DNA of 64,000 bases from Corydoras sp. C115 (GCA_019802505.1 JAFMOC010000108.1:186001-250000), one strand, 5' to 3'. Shown: positions 22,961 to 34,572, counted from the first letter of the stretch. The notes: a model not told the origin generated them from the sequence alone. A program made the numbers and translations.

Positions 22961-23455
22961 AGGTGGAATTGGAATTGCTTAATGGTTAAACAACCTGTTT
23001 ACATAACCAACAAGTGACCTCTAATAATAAAAATAATAAAATTAAAAAACTTTCAGACCTAATATTGCGATACTAAAAACAATACACACATGGATGGACA
23101 CAAACACATACTGTCAAGAATGGGCCTAAGTGAAAGTCCAGCTGCAGGGTTACAGGGTTATTTTTCTGCAAAAAAATTAGGGAACAAAATACAGATACCC
23201 ACGCAAACACAACATAAATCATGATGCTGGGTCAAGGAGGATCAGGAGAAATGAGTATATATAATTTCTTAAGGGAGGCATGTGATGGAATTAACACAGC
23301 TGACGATTATGACACGACACTATACTGGAACAAGGGCTAATTAATTAATAAACAAGAACAAATGACATGAAGCACAGACAGGCAGAACAAAACCCACAAA
23401 TAAACAGAAAAGGGCATGCAACATAACATGCAAAATGTTTAGTGCATTTTTCAGT

Positions 23456-23456
<1 letters not shown>
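22961..23456. other. Unannotated stretch
   Basis: Nothing recognised. Confidence 0.45.

Positions 23457-23498
<42 letters not shown>
23457..23498. repeat. (GA)n microsatellite
   Basis: About 20 GA units. Confidence 0.9.
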
Positions 23499-23502
<4 letters not shown>

Positions 23503-24899
23503 GTATATATATACAGTATATATATTCTTTTTTTTTGTACGATCAGAATCCAGCACGCTCAGTCTGCACATATTGTTACCGCACACAGTACCTGAACACA
23601 GTACCTGCTGACACATTCTGTTTCTGGGTCACAAACATTACACAAACACTATTCTTTTATCACAAGCAATGTTTTCATTTTGTATAATTTACCTCTGTAT
23701 TCTTCCGTAAAATGCATTAAGGGGATAAATACATGCACATGTTAAACCAGCTGCTGTGTTCCAGGTGATTTTCACATGTTCACAACTGATTAAAGTTTGA
23801 AACACTTGTGTGCTCGGTAATGAGAAATGGCCAGCTTACGTGTTAAGTACTCTCCAAAATAATGAAAAATGTTACTGTACAACTTGTGATTTATATTTAA
23901 ATAAATTGCCTAGTATAATAATGTATTTTTATCCTCATTTAATTCAGGCACATTAGTATTTAATATCCCACAACAAGCAAATTTTCACAGCAGGCCTAAA
24001 TGATCATTATCAAGTCTGTCCTACAGATAATACAGCTGAGACACAAACTATACAAACAAGTCAGTATGTACAACCCCTCTGTTTTAACCAGAAATGTGCA
24101 GATATTTGAACTTAAATGTGAATAAAAGCCACAATTTGTTTATGTGAGACATATTACAATTCACAGTTAATTATCAAGAATGTTAAGGTGTGACATGAGA
24201 TGAAAAATGCAGCACCAACACCTATTAAGACATGTGATTTAAAAATACAGACATTGTAGCAAAACAAATGACAAGAAAAATAATGTATGTAAAAACAGAT
24301 TAAAATTATGAAATAGTGTAAAGTCAGGACTGTTAAATTAATTAGTATATTCCTTTGTGAAGTGAAGCCAGTGTTGTATTCAAGAAAGTTATTTTTAATT
24401 TAGTACATTTGATCTCTTATCTTATCTTTTACAATCTTTTTGTGTGTTCCAACCTAAATGTTGGGAGAAGGGTCACCTATGATTCAGTGTTTTTGAAGCA
24501 CCCAGCCTTTCTCAAGGATCCATTCTGATTAACAGCCCAACATCCAAACCAATTTGTGAATGTGTGTACCAGGTTTGTATCACACTGTGAGGACATCTCA
24601 CATTGGGAAATAAATTTTAATTTATGACACGAACTAAGGTTTTCATAAGGTTAGAGATGGGCAAATTATAGTCTGGTCAAACATTATAGGGTCAGGATAT
24701 CAGATTCAAATCTGTATGAAACTGGGTATTGCAAGTTATTTCACCCATCATTCCATATACCTGTACAATGTTTTAGTTATTTTATATAATGTTTTATAAA
24801 AGCATTTCACATCCTCTATTTTTCTCCTTTTTGCCATATGGTCAATACAAAATTGCTGCTAACTTTGTATACCTCTTATAATTGCTGTTGGAAACAAAC
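23499..24899. other. Unannotated stretch
   Basis: AT-rich sequence with no recognised gene, RNA gene or repeat over about 1.4 kb. Confidence 0.5.
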
Positions 24900-25260
24900 T
24901 GTTTACATCCATAACCACATACATATTTTTGCACCTTGTGGCTCACACCACTAGTGGGCCATCTTTACTGTTCGCTCCCATTTATTTAATGTTTACTGTG
25001 TATTTCCCTGTATATGGTCTGTTGCACTGTTCCCTCACAGTACTCAAATGTTTATTGTCCTGTATATTGGCTTGTAGTAATCGTAATTTTTTTGTTTGTT
25101 TTTACACGAGCTATCTGCACATGTGCACTTTATTTTGAGTTGGGTAACTGCTGTTATGTGTAGCAGCTTGTTCCTGGAGAATGTTGTCTCATTCCACTAT
25201 ACACGGTACACCACTTAATATTGTTGAAATGACAAATAAAATACTTGAAACGTGAAATAC
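24900..25260 (+). repeat. Possible non-LTR retroelement 3' UTR
   Basis: The end GAGAATGTTGTCTCATTCCA, then TTGAAATGACAAATAAAATA, resembles the ATGACAATAAA-type 3' ends of fish LINEs. There is no coding part, so this is tentative. Confidence 0.35.
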
Positions 25261-26344
25261 TGTTAGGATAATTTGTGCTCCTGTGTCATGAGTAGCAGGG
25301 CAAATGAGGTCATCCCTTTAAAACCACAGAACATTCCAGGAAAAAAAACTGAACATTCCAGGACACCGAGAAAAGTGTTTAAATATCACACAGAAATTGG
25401 TCTACCTACAGACAAAAACTTTATTTAAAAGTATATAGAAATTAATGACAGTTTTTTTGTGTAATTTGACAGCTAGCTTTAAATTACAAAACTTCTTTAC
25501 CTTAAATTACTGTAAAGCTTGAGAGAATTCAATTTTGTAAGTAATTGTTGAACTGAGAATTTAGACACCAAGAATAACAATCAAAATATTTAAAAAATTA
25601 TTTTTTAAAAACCACCTCTATATCATATTAAATTACTTTATGCTAAATTAATTCTGCTTGTGAAGTATAAAATTTAGTAGAAAATGGGCAATTTATTTAC
25701 AAAATTGATTCATTACCACTAATTAGTTAATTGATTGTTAATTTTTTTATTGATTCATGTGTTGCCATCGACGATGAACAATTGTGGAAAGTTTCAGCTT
25801 AATCGAATAATGGGAAGTGGGTGAAATAGCATTTGAAATCTTTTTACAAGACAGAAAGACAAACAGATGAAGCGAATATAGGGGTGGTAAAAAGAGGAAC
25901 TGTTTGGAAATGCTGATGTTGACTGTTGTACAAGTAACTGTGATAAGCACAGTATTGGAGTTTGAGAAGGGAAACCAGAAGAATAGGTGTAAAAGGAGGT
26001 TGCATACAACAGATCTCCTTTTTCAGTTAACAGAGCCCCATTAAAAGGCTAAGATAATGGCAGAACAAATGACAGCTTAAAATCCAACTGGTCAGTAGGA
26101 GTCTAAATTTTACTTTAGCAGAATGCCTGTTTAACCTGCTGGTGAACCTGAAACATTCCTGAAAAGCTCTGCTGGACCCATGGCTTTGTAATTTCTTGGT
26201 CCCAACAAGCAAAAGACAAACTGGTATAGAGTGGGGGTGACAGGAGAATGGCACAGAAATAATTTCATGGAGAGTAGCAAGCCTCAGCAGTGGAGCTGTG
26301 GAGCTGTTGCAAGCAAACACAAACAAACGTGAGTTCTCTTGTTG
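25261..26344. other. Unannotated stretch
   Basis: AT-rich. Minus frames at 25747-26009 and 26027-26356 show no family resemblance. Confidence 0.45.
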
Positions 26345-26503
26345 TTGAGAACACACTTACTCTCACACACTACATAGGGGCAATTTAAAGCAGCCACTTT
26401 AGATTGAATGGAGGAAACCCACGCAGACACAGAGATCATGGAAATTCCACCGAGATGTGGATTCAAAACTGGATCTCCAGCAGTGAGAGGTGGACATGCT
26501 CAC
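26345..26503 (-). repeat. V-SINE-like SINE (family A), degenerate fragment
   Basis: GT-rich part, core and head are recognisable with many changes. The tail and part of the core are missing. Confidence 0.7.
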
Positions 26504-26789
26504 ATTGTCTGTTCATTTGTGAATAGTAAGAACAGTGATGCATGAACTATTCCAAAAAAAATTAGGCAGTGGTATGACAAAACTAGCATTATCTTTAGAA
26601 TAGTGATAATATGCTTTCTTAGAGGTGTGTTAGATCATAATGTTGGGAATGTTCTCCAGAAAGCATCACTTTAACTCTTCAAAGAACAAAGATCAAAGTC
26701 AAAAATAAATGTATCGTCAAGCCAGTTTTTATGAATGAATGTATAGGTGTACATGTGCCTGCAATTAAACATTGTCACTATTAAAAGAA

Positions 26790-27456
26790 AAGACAGATAA
26801 AAAATTAATTAGTGACAATTGTAATGCATTGCTGGTCCCCCAGCTTGCACAAGCAGGCGTCTACAACCGATTAAAAACTCTGCAGCCTGATTTGTGTTCA
26901 ACCAGCCCAAGCAAACTCATGTCACTCAACTACTCATCTTTCTCCATTGGCTCCCTGTAGCTGCTCGCAGTCAGTACAAGGCACTGACTCTGTCCTACAG
27001 GATATTCTCTGGATCTGCCCCCTTTTTCCTTCAAAATAGACTCCAACTCGTTCAGTGATGAATGTCACGTGGTGATTCAACCTCACTGTGGTGCTAATTC
27101 TCATTCGTAGCGTTAACCACTGCTAAATGGTGAAATGATCTCCCCAACTCTGTCCATAAGGCGGAGTCATTTGAGCTACAACTCAAAACAAATCTCTTTC
27201 ACAAAAACTTAATCCACAATTAAATAGCCAGATTGGATAATGATAAGGTTTAATAACTCTATAGTGTAACTGTTTTTCCCTAACTACTGACTTGTGTTTT
27301 TTTCTCCTTGAGCAAGACCCTTAACCCTCTTTGCTCCAGGAATACTGTGTCAACCCTGTGTTCTGACCATAACCATAAAATTGGGATACTTGTATGTTGC
27401 TTTGGATAAAAGTGTCTGCTAAAATGACCAAATGTAGATGCAATGTAAATGTCAAT
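26790..27456 (+). pseudogene. L2/CR1-like LINE 3' end (reverse transcriptase plus tail)
   Basis: Conceptual translation in one frame, with several stops, reads like the C-terminal reverse-transcriptase region of fish L2-like LINEs. It has a DNCNALL start, an L-x-P-D-L region, an LQ/LAVSTRH-like block, and IQPHCGANSHS near 27080. The 3' part ends with a GCTTTGGATAAAAGTGTCTG tail at about 27405. It is 5'-truncated. The same protein segment recurs at 12050-12370, 51419-51815 and 58425-58790. Confidence 0.75.
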
Positions 27457-27773
27457 AAGATCTGAGATTTCACTCTTATTTTTGATGGGAGTAATTAAAA
27501 AAATATTTCCATGTTGGTGGGATTTAGTTAGTATCCTTCCTTCCTGTTTCAGTGTCCTAAAGGCATGGATTCTATAGTGCAGAGTTGAAGAACCCCTTTA
27601 ATGCCTTAGGCAGGTTATACTATTTGAACCTTTTCTCGATCATTAAATTTTGATGATTGAGGGCTTGTGTGGTTGCCTGGAACTAGAAGGATTCCACTCT
27701 GTCAACTGTTAACTGGAAAGCAACATATGGTAATAAGGCAGAAAGGGTTGGGAATCCACATTCATTATATAAT
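27457..27773. other. Unannotated stretch
   Basis: Nothing recognised. Confidence 0.4.
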
Positions 27774-27989
27774 ATTATATTACATTTAGTCATTTAGCAG
27801 AAATGTGACTTAAAATTATTCGAACTTGATGGTTTGGCTTCACAGGCATGGTTGATACAGAACCCCTTGAATTTACAGAACCCCTTGGATTTGTACTCAA
27901 ATGTGGGTACATTAGTAATGTCAGTGGACTTGGATTTGAACCCACAAACTTCATAGCCCAACACCCTAAACAATGAGCTACCACACCTA
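27774..27989 (-). repeat. tRNA-derived SINE family B, with internal duplication
   Basis: Tail (ACATTTAGTCATTTAGCAG) at left and tRNA-like head at right. The middle contains a doubled CAGAACCCCTTG phrase near 27858-27890 not seen in other copies. Confidence 0.75.
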
Positions 27990-28511
27990 AATATTCCTGT
28001 ATGCAACCCAATTAGCATTAGAGTCAGGCAGAAAGACACTCAAATAAGATGCTTTATTATTGTGAAAAACTAAGAATTAAGGTTACCAACTCGAGGTTGT
28101 AAGAGGTGTGTGTACTATGATGCATTAAAAGATGCAAAGCATAATTGAAACCATCACTGGGGCAGCCATTAGTGGTGAGTAGGAAGGTCTTAAAATGTGA
28201 TTGTTGTGGAATGCAGACAAAGAGGAAAGATCCAGAAAGAAAGCTCCCTGGAAATCTCAAGCCAGTGGAATTATAGAGCAAAGCAGTGTAAGGAAACATG
28301 GATGAGAGTAAATTAAAGAAGCCTGAAGTTCAGGTAAAAATGTTGAAAGAAACGTTTTAGAAGAGGACTTTCAAAATGTAAAGAAAGTACCCAGGAATGC
28401 ACAAGAAGATGTGCAAAAGAATAGAAAATAGGCGAAATTGATATCTTCAATGGCAGGTGTGCACATTGTAAAATGTTAGAGGTCAAAATTCAAGTCAAAT
28501 GTATAACAATA
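27990..28511. other. Unannotated stretch
   Basis: Nothing recognised. Frames on the minus strand are short and unlike known proteins. Confidence 0.45.
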
Positions 28512-28513
28512 TA

Positions 28514-30124
28514 CAGTGGGTTGCAAAAGTATTCATACCCCTTGAACTTTTCCATATTTTGTCACATTACAACCACAAACATAAATATATATTCACTGGA
28601 ATTTAATGTGAAAGACCAACACAAAGTGGTATACAATTGTGAAGTGGAAGGAAAATTATACATGAATCAACATTTTTTTTACAAATAAAAAAACTGAAAA
28701 GTGCGACGTGCAAAAGTATTCAGCCCCCTTTTCCCTGAGTGCAACCAATTGCATTCAGAAGTTGCCTGATGAGTGCTAATGACTCAAAAGGGTCCACCTG
28801 TGTGTAATCTAATCTCAGTACAAATACAGCTGCTCCGTGACGGCCTCAGATGTTGGTTAAGAGAATATTGGGGAGCAAACAGCATCATGAAGTCCAAAGA
28901 ACACACCAGACAGGTTAGGAATATGGTTTTGGAGAAGTTTAAAGCAGGCTTAGGTTATAAAAAGATTTCCAAAGCTTTGAACATCTCACAGAGCACTGTT
29001 CAATCCATCATCCGGAAATGGAAAGAGTATGGCACCACAGTAAACCTGCCAAGACAAGGCCGTCCACCTAAACTTACAGGCCGAACAAGGAGATCACTGA
29101 TCAGAGAGGCAGCCAAGAGGCCCATGGTGACTCTGGATGAAATGCAGAGAGCCACAGCTCAGGTGGGGGAAACTGTCCACAGGACAACAATTAGTCGTGC
29201 ACTACACAAATGTGGTCTTTATGGAAGAGTGGCAAGGAGAAAGCCATTGTTAAAAGAAAACCATAAGAAGTCCCGTTTGCAGTTTGCCAGAAGCCATGTT
29301 GAGGACACAGCAAACATGTGGAAGAAGGTGCTTTGGTCAGACGAGACCAAAATTGAACTTTTTGGCCACAATGCAAAACTCTATGTGTGGCGGAGAAATA
29401 ACACTGCACATCACTCTGAAAACACCATCCCCACTGTCAAATATGGTGGTGGCAGCATCATGCTCTGGGGGTGCTTCTCTTCAGCAGGGACCGGGAAGTT
29501 GGTCAAAGTTGATGGGAAGATGGATGGAGCCAAATACAGGGCAATCTTGGAAGAAAACCTGTTGGAGTCAGCAAAAGATTTGAGACTGGGGCGGAGGTTC
29601 ACCTTCCAGCAGGACAACGACCCTAAACATAAAGCCAGAGCTACAATGGAGTGGTTTTAAAAAAAGAATATTCATGTGTTAGAATGGCCCAGTCAAAGTC
29701 CAGACCTAAACCCAATTGAGAATTTGTGGCAAGATCTCAAAACTGCTGTTCACAAACGCTCTCCATCCAATCTGACTGAGCTTGAGCTGTTTTGCAAGGA
29801 GGAATGGGCAAGAATTTCAGTCACTAGATGTGCAAAGCTGGTGGAGACATACCCTAAAAGACATGCAGCTGTAATTGCAGCAAAAGGTGGCTCCACAAAG
29901 TATTGACTCAGGGGGGCTGAATACTTTTGCACGTCGCACTTTTCAGTTTTTTATTTGTAAAAAAAATGTTGATTCATGTATAATTTTCCTTCCACTTCAC
30001 AATTGTATACCACTTTGTGTTGGTCTTTCACATTAAATTCCAGTGAAATATATTTATGTTTGTGGTTGTAATGTGACAAAATATGGAAAAGTTCAAGGGG
30101 TATGAATACTTTTGCAACCCACTG
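28514..30124 (+). mobile_element. Tc1-like DNA transposon, copy 2 (full length, 1.61 kb)
   Basis: Inverted repeats lie at 28514-28728 and 29911-30124, each about 214 bp, with outer and inner direct repeats as in copy 1. The ends read CAGTGGGTTGCAAAAG, and the TA target duplication is at 28512-28513 and 30125-30126. It inserted just upstream of an LTR-like repeat. It is nearly identical to copy 1 on the opposite strand 24 kb away. Confidence 0.97.
28887..29906 (+). pseudogene. Tc1 transposase with the same in-frame stop
   Basis: It is 339 codons if the TAA at 29658-29660 (codon 258) is ignored. Start at 28887 by analogy with Tc1 starts, although the frame is open from 28773. It has an N-terminal helix-turn-helix region (about 1-110), a basic ARRKPLLKENHKKSR patch near 116-130, and the catalytic D152 and D243; E278 lies after the stop. 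The D-to-E spacing of 34 residues is the Tc1 signature. It differs from copy 1 at only a few residues of the mature protein (for example K29, Q35, L165 and H328 here against I, R, R and L). The stop is TGG TTT TAA AAA AAG, one base away from TTT AAA AAA AAG. Confidence 0.95.
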
Positions 30125-30169
30125 TAACCCTGTAGAAAAACATTTCAAAAACATAATGTCGCCACCACC

Positions 30170-30740
30170 ATGTTTCTGTTACATCAGTGCCCTTTACTGG
30201 AGTCTGTTGTGTATAACTGATACCTTCATTCATTTATTTATTATCTTCCGCTTAATCCTCTACTAGGGTCATGGGGGAGAACGTTTCGGGTGCTGGACAG
30301 ATACACCCAGGAATGAGTGCCAATATATCGCTAGGCACAGTCACTCACACAAATACACACTATATGGGGCAATCAATTTAGAGCATTCAAAGGAATGCAA
30401 AAACCTTGAATCATTGTTTTTGGACCGAGGAAGGAAATTAGAGAACCCGGAGGAAACCCACGTGGACACAGGGAGAACATGGAAACTCAACCCAAATTGG
30501 GATTTGAACCTAGAATCCCAAGCACTGAGAGGCAAACATGCTAACCACTAAACCACCATGTCACCCTTACTGATAACCCTTCCATTCCACTCAGCTTTGA
30601 ACACTTAAACATTGATTTAATGTGTTGTGTTCATGTGTGTGTTTGGTGAGCTTTGAGTGATTTCACCCAGTGTCTTCTGCATTAAAGACTAGTTTTCAAG
30701 CACCTTCAGCTCTGGATTAAGTCCTTTCATGCCATAGGAT
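30170..30740 (+). repeat. LTR-like repeat, copy 2, interrupted by a SINE
   Basis: The start (TTACATCAGTGCCC, 30178) and the end region (TTTCACCCAGTGTCTTCTGC, ATTAAAGACTA, TTCAGCTCTGG) match copies 1 and 3. The middle, including the TATA-like box, is lost or replaced around the SINE at 30227-30568. Confidence 0.45.
30227..30568 (-). repeat. V-SINE-like SINE (family A)
   Basis: Near full-length on the minus strand. Flanks ACTGATACCTT (30216-30226) and ACTGATAACCCTT (30569-30581) look like a diverged target duplication. Confidence 0.88.
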
Positions 30741-31323
30741 CGCAAAGACATAATAATTTCACAGATATATTATAGGATGGTATGCTATTTTTGTATTGTG
30801 CTTTGAAACAGTTGAATCATTTTTAAACCTGTTTTGCCATAGTTAGACAAACTGTAGACAGGATGCACATGTGACCCCTACAACCCAAATCCAAATATTC
30901 CTGATTGCATGGTACCTTTTTAACTGTGCATACACAATTAAATTTACCTCAGAGAGAGTGTACAGTTGCTGCTGCAGTTTAAATGTTCAAATGTTAATTT
31001 GTTCATTTGTTTTGCACTTATTGGATACCATTAATATGTGAAGCAGTGAAGAAAGCCACTTTGCAGACAATTTTACAATCATTTTGTCAGTAAGGATGTC
31101 AGTGCACTTCAACATACCCTTTGTTTCTATCTCTCAGATTGTTGATTAAAAATTCAGCATTTGACAGTCATAACTGACATGTTTAACCAGGTACAAATGG
31201 CATTTTATAAATACTGTATTTATTTATATTATTCTCCGCGACATGGGATGTAAAGGAGCAGGGTGTCGGAAAGCCATCAAAGAACTGGCACAGGATGCCG
31301 AATAGGGCAGCTTTTGGCTATGG
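30741..31323. other. Unannotated stretch
   Basis: Nothing recognised. Confidence 0.4.
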
Positions 31324-31623
31324 CTAATGAGAAAGTATAGGAGTTGGGGCATGAATAACTCTTAGGGCATCAGCAGGGGGTGGCAGGGAGAGATCATCAG
31401 GCCACCAAGAGATGTACTGGGGTGAAAGGAGCGAAACATCCATGAATGGTGGTCTCCGGCTGATGACCCGAGTATGCCCAGAAAGGTCCTGAGCAGGAAC
31501 ACTTGGACCCAAGGCACCAGTGGAGATGTGTGGAAAAATGCCCAGTAGGAGAACCATCAGTCTGTATCTCATAATGTAATGTAATATTTGATTCATAAAT
31601 GAGTTTAATAAAAGCAAAAACAT
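31324..31623 (-). CDS. Unrecognised open frame, probably repeat-derived
   Basis: The minus-strand frame of 99 codons has ordinary amino-acid composition, unlike the low-complexity frames nearby. It includes RYRLMVLLLGIFPHISTG and an SPQYISWWPDDLSLPPP segment. I do not recognise a family. A hydrophobic stretch near residues 18-40 could be a signal or membrane segment. The upstream end overlaps a dispersed repeat shared with 38670-38860, so I suspect an unclassified transposon frame rather than a host gene. Confidence 0.25.
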   Translation of the reverse strand: MFLLLLNSFMNQILHYIMRYRLMVLLLGIFPHISTGALGPSVPAQDLSGHTRVISRRPPFMDVSLLSPQYISWWPDDLSLPPPADALRVIHAPTPILSH

Positions 31624-31770
31624 TAATAAACTGGTCCTTTGATGTATTGTAGTCCAGATTTTAAAGTGAACACTGAGTAACAGGTTTCTGGTTTCTTTAA
31701 CAATCTAGTGGCCAAATTACAGAATGCAGTTTATAAAAAACATGTATTCTATATCATGCATTGATACAAA
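31570..31770 (+). repeat. Unclassified dispersed repeat, copy 1
   Basis: Shares TTTGATTCATAAATG, a TTAATAAACTG phrase and CTAGTGGCCAAATTACAGAA, in the same order, with 38670-38860. Confidence 0.6.
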
Positions 31771-31912
31771 TGTGAAGTGATAAAGGTGTAAATTATTGTC
31801 AATGTAAACCAAAAGCTCAGCCAATCAGATTTACGGACGAGAACTACCCATTTTTTAAAACGTTTTATGAAACAACCCAGTGGAAAAAATATCTGACCTA
31901 AAAGAAATATGA

Positions 31913-32195
31913 GGGCACGGTGGCTAAGTGGTTAGCACGTTCGCCTCTCAGGTTCGAATTCCCCATCTGGGTGGAGTTTCCATGTTCTCCCTGTGTCCGC
32001 GTGGGTTTCCTCCGGGTTCTCCGGTTTTCTTCCACAGTCCAAAAACATGGATCAAGCCAATTGATTTCTCCAAATTGCCCCATATACAGTGTGTTTGTGT
32101 GCGTGTCTGTGTGTGTGAGTGTGTGCCCAAAGATAGATTGGCGCCCTGTCCTGGGTGTATCTGCCCAGCGCCCGAAACGTTCTCCCATGGATGGG
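31913..32195 (+). repeat. V-SINE-like SINE (family A), 3'-truncated
   Basis: Head, core and GT-rich part are good. It is cut at ATGGGCATGGG, exactly where the 61-bp tandem duplication below begins. Part of the head between A and B box is missing. Confidence 0.9.
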
Positions 32196-32312
32196 CATGG
32201 GAAAAAATAATGTGCTTTACCACGCTTTGTTAAGAAATTCAAGGTATTTGCATGGGCATGGGAAAAAATAATGTGCTTTACCACGCTTTGTTAAGAAATT
32301 CAAGGTATTTGC
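32191..32312. repeat. Perfect 61-bp tandem duplication
   Basis: The segment 32191-32251 is repeated without a mismatch at 32252-32312. It includes the last 11 bases of the SINE and 50 bp of flank. Confidence 0.95.
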
Positions 32313-32403
32313 TTTAGCCAAGGTTTAATAATAGAAAGAGCGACAGAGAAAGTGTGTAATGTGGCTTCAGTCTCATTTAATAGTCCTTAAAACCTCCATT
32401 ATT

Positions 32404-33873
32404 TCAGAAGTGAAATGAAGTTTATATGATTTACAGAAAGTGTGCAATAATCGGTTAAACAAAATTAGGCAGGTGCATAAATTTGGGCACCACAAAAAAA
32501 CCTTAACTCAATATTTAGTATATCCTCCTTTCGCAGAAATAACAGCTGGTAAACGCTTCCTATAGCTTCTAATGAGAGTCTGGATTTTGGCTGAAGGTAT
32601 TTTAGACCATTCTTCTTTACAAAGTATCTCTAGTTCATTCAGGTTTGATGGTTTCTGAGCATGGACAGCTGTGACACATTTTCAGGTCTGGGGACTGAGA
32701 AGGCCATTCCAGAACGTTGTACTTGTTCCTCTGTATGAATGCCTTAGAAAATTTGGAGCAGTGCTTAGGGTCGTTGTCTTTTTAGAAGATCCAGCCCCAA
32801 CGCAGCTTCAGTTTTGTCACCGATTCCTGGACATTGGTGTCCAGAATCTGCTGATGTTGATTGGAATCCATGCGGCCCTCAACTTTAACAAGATTCCCAG
32901 TCCCTGTACTGGCCACACAGCCCCACAGCATAATGAAACCACCACCAAATTTGACTGTAGTTAGTAGGTGTTTTTCTTGGAGTGCAGTGTTCTTTTTCCT
33001 CCATGCATAACAGCCCTTGTTATGCCCAAATAACTCTATTTTAGTTACATCAGTCCACAGCACCTTATTCCAAAATGTAGTTGGCTTGTCCAAATGTGCT
33101 TTAGCATACCTCAAGCGGCTCTGTTTGTGATGTGGGTGGAGAAAAGGCTTCCTCTGAATCACTCTCCCATACAGCATCTCCTTGTGTAAAGGGTGCCGAA
33201 TAGTTGAACGATGCACAGTGACTCCATAAGCAGCAAGATGATGTTGTAGGTCTTTGGTGCTGGTCTGTGGGTTGACTCTTACTGTTCTCAACATCCTTCG
33301 CTTCTGTTTTTCTAAGATTTTTCTTGGTCTGCCACTTCAAGCTTTGACTTGAGCTGTGCCTGTGGTCTTCCATTTTCTCACAATGTTTCTCGCAGTGGAG
33401 ACTGAAAGCAGAAATCTCTGAGATAGCTTTCTGTATCCTTCCCCTAAACCATGATGGTGAACAATCTTTGTTTTCAGGTCATTTGAAAGTTGTTTTGAGA
33501 CTCCCATGCTGCGACTCTTCAAACAAGATGCAAAGAGTAGAAAAACCTACAATTTCCCCCCTTAAATACCCTTTCACATAATTGATGTCACATGTGTATG
33601 GTAACCAAATTTGAGTTCCAATAATTAATTCTAAAGGTTTTGAAATAAATAAAATTTCAACAGTGCCCAAATTTATGCACCTGCCTAAATTTGTTTAACC
33701 AATTATTGCACACTTTCTATAAATCATATAAACTTCATTTCACTTCTCAAATATCACTGTGTTTGTCCCTTTTATGATATATTTAACTGATTTTTTTTTA
33801 TCCAAACAACAAATGATTTATAAAGGTAAATCAGGAAAATTAACAAGGCTGCCCAAACTTTCGCACCCAACTG
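32404..33873 (-). mobile_element. Third Tc1-like element, left end truncated
   Basis: The right inverted repeat runs from about 33661 to 33873 and ends in the complement of CAGTTGGGTGCGAAAG followed by TA. The left repeat matches it only from about 32404 to 32495, so its outer ~120 bp are missing. The inner motif AGGCAGGTGCATAAATTTGG occurs in both arms. This is a different Tc1 subfamily from the two copies above. Confidence 0.9.
32508..33522 (-). pseudogene. Tc1 transposase, third subfamily, decayed
   Basis: The frames together cover a Tc1 transposase. The N-terminal part MGVSKQLSNDLKTK is at about 33507. The middle frame at 32782-33294 holds LWTDVTKIELFG (first catalytic D) and MLWGC. Then a stop interrupts WGWIF-KDNDPKH (second D), and a frameshift or deletion removes the NPIENLW part after WPSQSPDL. 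The end reads LPAVISAKGGYTKY. The missing third acidic residue and at least three frame breaks make it non-functional. Confidence 0.9.
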
Positions 33874-34149
33874 TACTTCTCCAATATCATATGCGGTTTC
33901 TTTTTTAGTTTATGTTAGTTTAAAGTAACATTTTTAGCATGACGATGTGCAGTAAAGTATTACCAAGACATTACAACTGTAAAAATAATTCATAATTCAT
34001 AAATAGTGACTATTATTTATAAATATAGTATTGACAATACTTATTGGGGAGCAGAAATCTAACAGACATTTTCTGTTATTGGTTTATTTAGTTTTGTTAA
34101 ATATTGCCTGTTGTAAATATTTATTAACTCATTTATGTTAGCTAATGTC
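33874..34149. other. Unannotated stretch
   Basis: Nothing recognised. Confidence 0.4.
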
Positions 34150-34445
34150 ACTTCTTGTTTCACATCACTGGTGGTATTGCCGGCTCTACTGGATGGTACA
34201 TCAGCGCCCCCTTTTGAACCCTGTTGTCATTTGTGAAGCTTTGGTGCAGCTGTGTTTTGTCATGTGACCTAACCTTACATGTTTAAAAACCTTTCCTTCC
34301 CTGTGTTTAGTGTTGGAACATTGTTTTGTGTTATGGTCATGTCCTGTCGTTTGCGATGACTGTGTTTCACCTAGTGTCGTCTGCATTAAAGACTATTCTT
34401 GAACTATCTACAGTTTTGAACTCTGTCCTTTCTAGCTGTGGCATA
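34150..34445 (+). repeat. LTR-like repeat, copy 3 (most complete)
   Basis: Uninterrupted copy with GGTGCAGCTGTGTTTTGTCA, TTTAAAAACC, ATTAAAGACTA and CTGTGGCATA at its end. See copy 1 for the reasoning. Confidence 0.5.
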
Positions 34446-34534
34446 TAATTGTAGGATGAATTTAGACCGGAAACCAGATTGATAATTCTACTATGGTGTA
34501 GCTGGTTCCTTTTTTAACTACTGACACTGATTTG

Positions 34535-34572
34535 TAAGTTGGTTTGGATAAAAATGTCTAAATAACAAATGA
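34535..34572 (+). repeat. L2/SINE 3' tail fragment
   Basis: TTGTAAGTTGGTTTGGATAA and following bases match the common tail with changes. Confidence 0.45.

Noticed and set aside
28773..28886. Upstream start for the Tc1 transposase (MLMTQKGPPV)
   Set aside because: Known Tc1 transposases begin near the MKSKEH position, and the upstream extension has no domain.
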